Source of the DNA: Propionibacterium sp.
Lineage (GTDB): Bacteria > Actinomycetota > Actinomycetes > Propionibacteriales > Propionibacteriaceae
Direction: 5' to 3'
NCBI GenBank assembly: GCA_022837595.1
Contig: JALHFX010000055.1
Span: 1 to 13,382, forward strand
DNA: 13,382 nucleotides
The notes beneath the pieces are model-generated. The model saw only the letters and a program-made list of their open reading frames with translations. It made no database searches and was not told the DNA's origin. Both the position numbers and the translations under genes were made by a program. Each line of letters starts with the position of its first letter. Position 1 is the stretch's first letter. This document shows, one piece after another, positions 6,747 to 12,604 of this stretch.

Positions 6747-7550
6747 ATGTCGAATACCTGGCTTGGCATCGAAGACAAGATCGTCATCGTGACTGGTGGA
6801 AACTCCGGCATCGGCAAACATATCGTCCAGGGATTGCGGGCCGCGAACGCTCAGGTCGCATGCTTCGACATCTCGGTCGAAGACGGGATCGATCCTGAAA
6901 CCGGTGTACTCAATCTGAAGGTTGACGTTACCGATCCGGAAGCTGTCGAGGCCGCAGTCGCACGTGTCTGCAGCGAGCTCGGCGAAGTCAACACCTTGGT
7001 CAACAACGCCGGCGTGAACCTGCCCCGATTGCTGGTCGACGTCCGCGGCGAAGCCCCCCAGTACGAATTGGACACCAAGTCCTTCGACTTCATGTTCAAT
7101 ATCAACGTTAAAGGCGCCTTCTTGGTGGCACAGGCAGTTGCCCGCCGCCTGGTCGAGGCCAAAGCTGGCACGATCGTCAATGTCACCTCCGAGGCTGGCT
7201 CCGAGGGCTCGAAGGGTCAGTCGGCCTACTCTGCGTCCAAGGGTGCCATCAACGGCTTCACTCTGTCGTGGGCCAAAGAACTCGGCCCGCTTGGTATCCG
7301 CGTCGTGGGTATCGCTCCCGGCATCTTGGAGCCGACCGGCCTGCGTAACCCCGCCTATAACGAGGCGCTCGCATACACTCGCAACACCACTGTCGACAAC
7401 CTCTCACCCGACTATGCGAAGGTGATCCCGATCGGGCGTCCTGGCAAGCTTGACGAGATCGCCGATGTGGTCTGCTATCTCGTCTCGGATCGCTCGAGCT
7501 ACATCACGGGCACCACAGTGACCGTGACCGGGGGGAAATCGCGCGGCTAA
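6747..7550 (+). CDS. gutF: Short-chain dehydrogenase, probable sorbitol-6-phosphate 2-dehydrogenase
   Basis: Likely oxidises sorbitol 6-phosphate to fructose 6-phosphate with NAD+, feeding glycolysis. The 267 residues are the usual classical-SDR length. The cofactor loop is TGGNSGIG (16-23), with Asp41 after the second strand (CFDIS), favouring NAD over NADP. NNAG is at 86-89, catalytic Asn at about 118 (NIN), Ser148 (VTSEAG) and YSASK with Tyr161 and Lys165. The C-terminus ends YITGTTVTVTGG, as in this family. The substrate is inferred mainly from position: it is the first gene of an operon with a glucitol PTS, in the place gutF/sorF has in lactobacilli, and the N-terminal MSNTWLGIEDKIVIVTGG fits that subgroup. 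SDR substrates are hard to tell from sequence; another hexitol phosphate is possible. A 102-nt gap separates it from the regulator gene. Confidence 0.85.
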   Translation: MSNTWLGIEDKIVIVTGGNSGIGKHIVQGLRAANAQVACFDISVEDGIDPETGVLNLKVDVTDPEAVEAAVARVCSELGEVNTLVNNAGVNLPRLLVDVRGEAPQYELDTKSFDFMFNINVKGAFLVAQAVARRLVEAKAGTIVNVTSEAGSEGSKGQSAYSASKGAINGFTLSWAKELGPLGIRVVGIAPGILEPTGLRNPAYNEALAYTRNTTVDNLSPDYAKVIPIGRPGKLDEIADVVCYLVSDRSSYITGTTVTVTGGKSRG

Positions 7551-7652
7551 CCTCGGTGACGTAGAGCTGTCGAGAGCAGGTCACTCACCCCACGTTCGTC
7601 GGTACGAGAGCGATGTGTGGCTCCGCAGGACCATCGTGGACTGGTGTGAATC

Positions 7653-9575
7653 ATGAACCGTCGAGCAATAATCCTTACTCAGCTGGAGAGGCATCTGTCT
7701 GCCGATTCCGAGGCGCTGATGAATCGCCTCGGGGTCGGCGCCAAGACGATCGCGAACGAAATCCAAGAGATCAATCAGCAGTTCGCCGGCGTGGCCTATA
7801 TTCGCCTCGACAGCGGACGCTATCGACTCTGGGTCGTTGATCGCGAAGGGTACGCCAGACTCCGCGCCCAGCTGGTCGACTCGTCGCGCTCATTCAACGA
7901 TCCACGCATGCGGATCGGCTATATACTCGCACGGCTGCTGGGGGCAGACCGTCCGCTGATCAGCGACGAACTCGCTCGCGAGATGTCGGTGAGTCGGTCA
8001 ACGGTGCTGGGCGATCTCTCTCAATTACGTGAGGAAGGCACGTCCTACGGTGTGACTATCGTCGGGCGGCCGAATGCTGGGTTGGAACTGCACGGTGACG
8101 AACTGGGGATCCGGCTTCTGGTGCTCGACCGCCACTACGAGACCGTCTATTCGGGCTACCCGATCGAAGACGAACTCGTTCGTCCGCTGAACGAAGCAGT
8201 GCAGCATTTCAAGCTGGGCCGCCAGGTCGCAGAAGACGTTCGTCGTTGGTACACCGTGATGCTCGACCGAGTGCTGACCGGCCATCCGCTGGGAGCTTTG
8301 CCGAAGATCTACGACGCAGCCTGCGAACTACCCGCACATCAGTTCGCAGAACTCGTCATCGAGAAAGTTGCGACGACGCTTCAGATCGAGTTGGGCCCCT
8401 CGGAGATGGTGTTCATCTCACTACCGGTGGTCGGCATGCAGGCACCCCATTCGGGCCAGCAACTGACGCTGTTACCGGTGGTAGCCGATGACGTTCAAGA
8501 TCTGGTTCAGCGGATTCTCGACAAGATCGAGACCGAGATGGATATCCGGATTCCTCAGGCTGCTCTGCTCCAGGAGTTTTCACACCACCTGATGTTCATG
8601 ATCAATCGGCTCCGTTTCCGGATCCAGTTGCCTTATCGAGCGTTGGCCGACCTCAGTACTGCTTATCCGGTTGCCTTCCGGATGGCCACCATCGCGGCCC
8701 GCGCCACCGAAAAGGAGACCGGTCTGAAGGTGCCACTGGTCGAGATCAGCCTGCTGACTAGCTACTTCCAGGTCTTTCTCGAAGAGCAGCGGCGGGCCAG
8801 CGCGTTGGCACTGCGAGTGGCTGTCGTCACCGATGTCGGCCGGGTTTCGGCGCGCTTGGTCCAGCTGCAGGTCGCCAAGGTGATGGCCGAAGACACCGCC
8901 TTCGAGCTCTACTCTGTGGATGAGGCCACCCGGGAAATTCTGGACGACTTCGATCTGGTCATCTCGACGACTCTCGAGCCGCTGCAGACTTCAGCTCCGG
9001 TGATCCAGCTCGCAGAAGCCTTTGACCGGGACGAACTGCTGGGTCATATCAACCGGCTACGTTTCGATCGCAACGCGCGTATTCCGCTGGGGGCAGGAAA
9101 CCGTTCGCTACTTGCGAGCCTTCTCGATCGAGATCGTTTCATCATGTTGTCGCCCGGTCTGGAATATCGAGAGAATCTCGACCTGATGCTGGATCACCTC
9201 GTCCAGCTCGGCTACGTGGACGAGCGCTTCCGTGAGGCGATAGCCGAACGAGAGTGCCAGGCGACCATGGCGATCGACCCCTATCTCGCCTTCCCGCATG
9301 CCACGCTGCCCGGTGCAGCGGACCAGATCGTGCTGGCCATCGGGGTCATTCCGCGCGACAACGACGAAGACGGATTGAGGATGATCGTGCTGCTGGGCGT
9401 CCCCGAAAAATCTGACTACGACGACACCATCCTGATCGATATCTACGAGGAGATCATTCGGCTGGCCTCAGACCGGGCAGGACTCGACCGAATCTCCCAC
9501 TTCACCTCGTATGAACAGTTCTTCCTTCACATGACCAATAGTCCACTTACGTGGCCTTCAGGCTTGCACCCGTAA
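7653..9575 (+). CDS. gutR: PRD-containing transcriptional regulator of sorbitol uptake (GutR type)
   Basis: A 640-residue regulator of the BglG/MtlR class, probably an activator of this operon that responds to PTS phosphorylation. Domains in order: an N-terminal helix-turn-helix (about 5-40), a second one (about 90-125, ISDELAREMSVSRSTVLGDLSQL), PRD1 (about 165-270), PRD2 (about 280-390), an EIIB-like domain (about 388-440, LRVAVVTDVGRVSARL) and an EIIA-like domain (about 484-630). The EIIA-like domain keeps the phosphorylatable histidine in AFPHATLPG (His549). The EIIB-like domain has Thr-Asp-Val-Gly where the phosphocysteine loop would be, so that site is lost. PRD histidines are not obvious. 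The dehydrogenase-regulator-gutM order equals that of lactobacillus gut operons. The ATG at 7653 has only a weak upstream GGTGTGA. The gene ends 14 nt before gutM, so it is expressed with the transport genes. Confidence 0.9.
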   Translation: MNRRAIILTQLERHLSADSEALMNRLGVGAKTIANEIQEINQQFAGVAYIRLDSGRYRLWVVDREGYARLRAQLVDSSRSFNDPRMRIGYILARLLGADRPLISDELAREMSVSRSTVLGDLSQLREEGTSYGVTIVGRPNAGLELHGDELGIRLLVLDRHYETVYSGYPIEDELVRPLNEAVQHFKLGRQVAEDVRRWYTVMLDRVLTGHPLGALPKIYDAACELPAHQFAELVIEKVATTLQIELGPSEMVFISLPVVGMQAPHSGQQLTLLPVVADDVQDLVQRILDKIETEMDIRIPQAALLQEFSHHLMFMINRLRFRIQLPYRALADLSTAYPVAFRMATIAARATEKETGLKVPLVEISLLTSYFQVFLEEQRRASALALRVAVVTDVGRVSARLVQLQVAKVMAEDTAFELYSVDEATREILDDFDLVISTTLEPLQTSAPVIQLAEAFDRDELLGHINRLRFDRNARIPLGAGNRSLLASLLDRDRFIMLSPGLEYRENLDLMLDHLVQLGYVDERFREAIAERECQATMAIDPYLAFPHATLPGAADQIVLAIGVIPRDNDEDGLRMIVLLGVPEKSDYDDTILIDIYEEIIRLASDRAGLDRISHFTSYEQFFLHMTNSPLTWPSGLHP

Positions 9576-9576
9576 C

Positions 9577-9583
9577 GAGAGGA
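9577..9583 (+). promoter_or_regulatory. Ribosome binding site of gutM
   Basis: GAGAGGA lies 6 nt before the ATG at 9590 and directly behind the gutR stop. It decides for this start over an upstream start at 9551 in the same frame, which would overlap gutR and place extra charged residues before the membrane segment. Confidence 0.75.
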
Positions 9584-9589
9584 CGGGAT

Positions 9590-10099
9590 ATGAATTTCTG
9601 GTTTCTGCTCATTATGCTCGGCGTCGCCTATCTGGCACAGGTCGGGCTGACGATCTTTCAACTCAAGAATTTCTCTGCAACCTACGGACGTCTCCGCAGG
9701 CAGGGAAAGGTGGCCATCGGCAAACGCAAGAATGCGCTCAGTGCCGGCGCCATCGCAATGTTCCTCATCGATGATGAGGGAATTGTCCGTGAGGCCGAGG
9801 GGATGACCGGCCTCACGGTATTAGCCCGCTTCAAGCCCATTAAAGGCTTTGACGGACTCTACGTCGGAGATATCGGCGACGGTCCAATCAAACGCCTACC
9901 GAAGGGTTTACGGCTGGCAGTGCTGAACGCCCGTGACAATTGGCTCACGGTTCAGCTCGGTCAAATCCCCGAGGAACCGCCCGGTCCTCTGACCCGAATT
10001 ATGAACCGGATGAGCAGGAAGAAGCCTGCCCAGCCGGCCGTCGCCCGGGCACCCCGCGCAAAGATCCGCGTGGTCCGTACAGAAGGAGTCACTCGATGA
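9590..10099 (+). CDS. gutM: GutM family protein (sorbitol operon activator)
   Basis: GutM proteins are small membrane-anchored or membrane-associated activators of glucitol operons; in Escherichia coli and lactobacilli they are needed for full expression, by a mechanism not well understood. The product is 169 residues, longer than the roughly 120 of the E. coli protein because of a basic, proline-rich tail (about 125-169, PEEPPGPLTRIMNRMSRKKP). It opens with one hydrophobic segment (about 3-21, FWFLLIMLGVAYLAQVGLT). The family body follows: QLKNFSATYGRLRRQGKVAIGK, the GTV-like TGLTVLARFKPI segment, and the DGLYVGDI region. The stop overlaps the next start (ATGA at 10096-10099), so EIIC is translationally coupled to it. 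Confidence 0.87.
   Translation: MNFWFLLIMLGVAYLAQVGLTIFQLKNFSATYGRLRRQGKVAIGKRKNALSAGAIAMFLIDDEGIVREAEGMTGLTVLARFKPIKGFDGLYVGDIGDGPIKRLPKGLRLAVLNARDNWLTVQLGQIPEEPPGPLTRIMNRMSRKKPAQPAVARAPRAKIRVVRTEGVTR
10083..10088 (+). promoter_or_regulatory. Ribosome binding site of the EIIC gene
   Basis: AAGGAG lies 7 nt before the ATG at 10096, inside the end of gutM, and supports the ATGA overlap between the two genes. Confidence 0.75.
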
Positions 10100-10647
10100 A
10101 TTACCTTGTCAAGGGGGCGGAATGGTTTATTGCGCTCTTTCAGGCAGGCGCTGAAACCTTCATATCCTGGATGACTGGCATCGTTCCACTCGTCCTGATG
10201 CTGCTCATCGCCATGAACTCGCTCATCGGCCTTATCGGCGAAAACCGCATCAACGCGTTTGCTCGCAGGGCTTCAGGCAACCCGGTCAGCCGCTATATGC
10301 TGCTGCCCTTCTTCGGCGCATTCATGCTGGCGAACCCGATGGCCCTGTCATTGGGCCGTTTCCTGCCGGAGTGCTACAAGCCTTCCTATGCCGCCGCAGG
10401 CATGCAGTTCTGCCACACCAGTAATGGTGTTTTTCCGCACATTAACCCGGGCGAATTGTTTATCTGGCTCGGTATCGCCAATGGCATCACCCAATTAGGT
10501 CTGCCAACCGCACCACTGGCCATTCGCTATTTGCTCGTCGGCCTCGTGATGAACTTCGTCGGCGGCTGGGTCACTGACTACATCACCAGGTGGGTTGAAA
10601 AGCAGCAGGGCATCAAGCTCAGCCGCGAAGTGGTCATGGAAATCTGA
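10096..10647 (+). CDS. srlA: PTS glucitol/sorbitol-specific EIIC component
   Basis: Membrane component that forms the sorbitol channel together with the membrane part of EIIBC. The 183 residues match the family length (E. coli SrlA 187). Family marks are GAEWFIALFQ (7-16), NPVSRYMLLPFFG, NPMALSLGRFLPE.YKPSY, the FPHINPGELFIWLGIA stretch and LLVGLVMNFVGGWVTDYIT near the end. Hydrophobic segments lie at about 22-48, 67-85, 118-137 and 145-168. Some authors call this gene gutA or gutC. It overlaps gutM by 4 nt and is followed by the EIIBC gene after 28 nt. Confidence 0.95.
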   Translation: MNYLVKGAEWFIALFQAGAETFISWMTGIVPLVLMLLIAMNSLIGLIGENRINAFARRASGNPVSRYMLLPFFGAFMLANPMALSLGRFLPECYKPSYAAAGMQFCHTSNGVFPHINPGELFIWLGIANGITQLGLPTAPLAIRYLLVGLVMNFVGGWVTDYITRWVEKQQGIKLSREVVMEI

Positions 10648-10660
10648 GCTGCGTGAGACA

Positions 10661-10667
10661 AGAGGAA
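10661..10667 (+). promoter_or_regulatory. Ribosome binding site of the EIIBC gene
   Basis: AGAGGAA lies 8 nt before the ATG at 10676. It favours this start over an in-frame start at 10595, which would lie inside the EIIC gene and add about 27 residues with no family counterpart. Confidence 0.7.
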
Positions 10668-10675
10668 ACAAAGAT

Positions 10676-11728
10676 ATGAGCTACAACTCGATCATCATTG
10701 AGCGGGGCAGCGGCGGCTACGGCGGCCCGTTGACGATCACCCCCACCGAAACAAAGAACAAGGTCGTTTACATCGTGGGCGGCGGTGCTCGCCCCGCAGT
10801 CGTGGATCGTATCGTCGAGCTGACCGGTATGGAGGCCGTCAACGGCTTCAACAATGCAGTTCCGGACGACGAGATCGCGGTAGTCATCATCGACTGCGGC
10901 GGCACCCTGCGTTGCGGCCTGTACCCGAAGAAGGGTATTCCGACGGTCAACGTGATGCCCACTGGCAAGGCTGGACCGCTGGCACAGTACATTCACGAGG
11001 GCATCTATGTCTCGTCGGTGGACGCTGCTCAGGTCCGTTTGGCAGACGATGCTGCGGTCGCCGCGGCTGTGCCCGCTGCTGCCGCTGCCGCATCCGGGGC
11101 GGACGGCGCCGCGAAGGGCGATACGGCCGCCGCTGATGACAAGGTCACCTTCACCAGTGACAAGAAGATCTCCGAGACTCTTGCGACCAAGAAGAACAAG
11201 AATCTGATGGAGAAGATCGGCCTAGGTGCCGGCAAAGTCGTCGCCACCTTCTACCAGGCTGGCCGTGACGCCGTGCAAACCATGATCACCACGATCATTC
11301 CATTCATGGGCTTCGTCGCGATGTTGATCGGTATCATCAACGCCTCCGGCTTCGGTAACTGGTTCACCCACTTCCTGACGCCGCTGGTTGGTTCGGGCAT
11401 CGGCCTGATGATTCTGGGCTTCATCTGCTCGCTGCCGTTCTTGTCGCCACTGCTCGGCCCGGGCGGTGTCATCGGTTCGATCATCGGTACCCTGATCGGC
11501 GTTGAGATCGGCAAGGGTGCTGTGCATCCGAGCCTGGCTTTGCCGGCACTATTCGCAATCAATACCCAGAATGGTTGTGACTTCATCCCGGTTGCGCTGG
11601 GTCTGGCCGAAGCCGAGCCCGAAACAGTCGAGATCGGCGTGCCTTCGGTGCTCTACTCACGCTTCGTGAACGGCGTCCCGCGTGTCGCAGTGGCCTGGCT
11701 GGCCTCGATCGGCCTGTACTCTTCCTGA
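10676..11728 (+). CDS. srlE: PTS glucitol/sorbitol-specific EIIBC component
   Basis: Carries the phosphoryl group from EIIA to incoming sorbitol and shares the membrane channel with EIIC. The 350-residue product begins with the EIIB domain: GSGGYGGPL (11-19), IVGGGARPAVVD (33-44), then IDCGGTLRCGLYPKK (72-86) with Cys74 at the place of the phosphocysteine in E. coli, and a second Cys at 80. An alanine-rich linker of low complexity (about 133-166) joins it to the membrane domain, which shows FQ-type FYQAGRDAVQTMITTIIPFMGF, GIINASGFGNW, SLPFLSPLLGPGGVIG, LALPALFAINTQNGCDFIPV and VGVPSVLYSRFVNG-like segments. The linker is longer and more Ala-rich than in enterobacteria. A 70-nt gap with two hairpins separates it from the EIIA gene. 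Also called gutE or, in lactobacilli, gutB. Confidence 0.95.
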   Translation: MSYNSIIIERGSGGYGGPLTITPTETKNKVVYIVGGGARPAVVDRIVELTGMEAVNGFNNAVPDDEIAVVIIDCGGTLRCGLYPKKGIPTVNVMPTGKAGPLAQYIHEGIYVSSVDAAQVRLADDAAVAAAVPAAAAAASGADGAAKGDTAAADDKVTFTSDKKISETLATKKNKNLMEKIGLGAGKVVATFYQAGRDAVQTMITTIIPFMGFVAMLIGIINASGFGNWFTHFLTPLVGSGIGLMILGFICSLPFLSPLLGPGGVIGSIIGTLIGVEIGKGAVHPSLALPALFAINTQNGCDFIPVALGLAEAEPETVEIGVPSVLYSRFVNGVPRVAVAWLASIGLYSS

Positions 11729-11740
11729 TCCGAAAACGAG

Positions 11741-11788
11741 CTCTCGCTAAAGGCGCGAGAGGACTGTTTCACCCAACCAATAGTGAAA
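11741..11788 (+). promoter_or_regulatory. Two hairpins between the EIIBC and EIIA genes
   Basis: The first pairs CTCTCGC (11741-11747) with GCGAGAG (11755-11761) around a 7-nt loop. The second pairs TTTCAC (11767-11772) with GTGAAA (11783-11788) around a 10-nt loop; its right arm abuts the AAGGA ribosome site of the EIIA gene (11788-11792). There is no T-run after the first stem, so full termination is unlikely. The pair may adjust mRNA stability or translation, giving the soluble components a different dose from the membrane ones. Confidence 0.4.
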
Positions 11789-11798
11789 AGGACCCACT

Positions 11799-12158
11799 AT
11801 GACTTCGATTTTCAATACCACTGTTGAGGCTATCGGTGGTGAGGCTGACACTTTCGCCGCGCAAGGCATGTATATCCTCTTCGGCGCTGGTGCTCCGCCG
11901 GAACTGGCCGACTTCTGCTACACCATCCAGCTGGTTCCTACTACTGCCGATATCGTCGTCGGCCAGAAGCTCGTGATCAATGGAGCTGAGTTCCCGATCA
12001 CTGCCGTGGGCGATGTCGTCCGCAAGAACCTCGACGGCCTCGGTCACATCACGATCAACTTCGACGGCGCCGCTGAAGCGGCTCTGGACGGCACACTTCA
12101 CGTCTCCGGCACTGCACCGGAATTGAAGGTCGGCTCAACCATCTCCATCGAGGCATGA
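11799..12158 (+). CDS. srlB: PTS glucitol/sorbitol-specific EIIA component
   Basis: Soluble phosphocarrier expected to pass phosphate from HPr to the EIIB domain. The 119 residues match the family length. Conserved parts are ILFGAGAPPELADFC (26-40), FPITAVGDVVRKNLDGLGHITINFDG (65-90) and GTLHVSG (98-104). An AAGGA ribosome site lies 6 nt upstream. An oddity: E. coli SrlB reads CFIHCHGEL after this Cys, while here it is CYTIQLVP, so no histidine stands at 43 or 45; the only histidines are 83 (LGHITI) and 101 (TLHVSG). Either the phosphorylated residue differs in this branch or the protein is altered. Followed after 7 nt by the HPr-like gene. Also called gutB, or gutA in lactobacilli. Confidence 0.9.
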   Translation: MTSIFNTTVEAIGGEADTFAAQGMYILFGAGAPPELADFCYTIQLVPTTADIVVGQKLVINGAEFPITAVGDVVRKNLDGLGHITINFDGAAEAALDGTLHVSGTAPELKVGSTISIEA

Positions 12159-12165
12159 TCCCACG

Positions 12166-12423
12166 ATGCTGAGCCGGACTGTCGTTGTAGCCGATCCGCA
12201 GGGCATCCATGCCTTGCTCGCACACGAACTCAGCCAGGCAGCCGCGGAGTACTCATCATCAGCTTGGATCTTGGTAGAGGGCAAACGTAGTTCGCTGGCT
12301 CGTCCACTCGAACTACTCGCGCTCGGTATCAAGTCGGGGACACAGATCAGAGTCGTAACCGACGGGATCGACGAAGCAGCAGCGCTGGAGACCATCTGCT
12401 CGCTCCTGGAAGCTATCCCCTGA
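12166..12423 (+). CDS. HPr-like phosphocarrier protein with altered active-site loop
   Basis: An 85-residue protein that aligns without gaps to HPr: GIHA around His15, EGK (38-40, where HPr has NGK), LELLALGIKSGTQIRV (48-63, where HPr has MGVMSLGIAKGAEI), and DGIDEAAALETI (66-77, where HPr has the GADE..AL motif). His15, the residue phosphorylated by Enzyme I, is present. Arg17 and Pro18 of the normal HARPA loop are both Leu (HALLA), and Ser46, the regulatory kinase site in Gram-positive HPr, is Arg. It starts 7 nt after the EIIA stop with no clear ribosome site of its own, suggesting translational coupling. It is the last gene before the hairpin at 12452, so it belongs to the sorbitol operon. 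It may be a dedicated carrier for this PTS, or a regulatory partner that has lost transfer activity. Confidence 0.78.
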   Translation: MLSRTVVVADPQGIHALLAHELSQAAAEYSSSAWILVEGKRSSLARPLELLALGIKSGTQIRVVTDGIDEAAALETICSLLEAIP

Positions 12424-12451
12424 TCTGCACGTCACGCGGCTCAGCATTACA

Positions 12452-12514
12452 CCGCGCCCCGGATCCGAAGTCGCGCTCACACTTCACGAGCGTAGCTTCG
12501 GATCCGGGGCGCGG
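12452..12514 (+). terminator. Strong hairpin after the sorbitol operon
   Basis: CCGCGCCCCGGATCCGAAG (12452-12470) and its exact reverse complement (12496-12514) form a perfect 19-bp stem. Inside, CGCTC (12474-12478) pairs with GAGCG (12488-12492) around a 9-nt loop, with only wobble or mismatch positions between the two stems. It sits 28 nt behind the HPr-like stop and 90 nt before ilvD, so it most likely ends the operon transcript. No T-run follows, which is common for actinobacterial terminators. Each arm contains the palindrome GGATCC. Confidence 0.7.
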
Positions 12515-12604
12515 CTGCGTCACAGCATCTCATCTGGGGCGCCCTGAACCGCGGTTTTCCTACCGGACGGCTAGCCTTGTTCCGAAGGTGAAAGAAGGTG
12601 CATC

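Noticed and set aside
9551..9592. Upstream ATG as start of gutM
   Set aside because: It overlaps the end of gutR, has no ribosome site, and the ATG at 9590 has a good one with a family-like N-terminus.
11029..11247. Minus-strand alanine- and serine-rich frame opposite the EIIBC linker
   Set aside because: Shadow of the alanine-rich linker; low complexity alone explains it.
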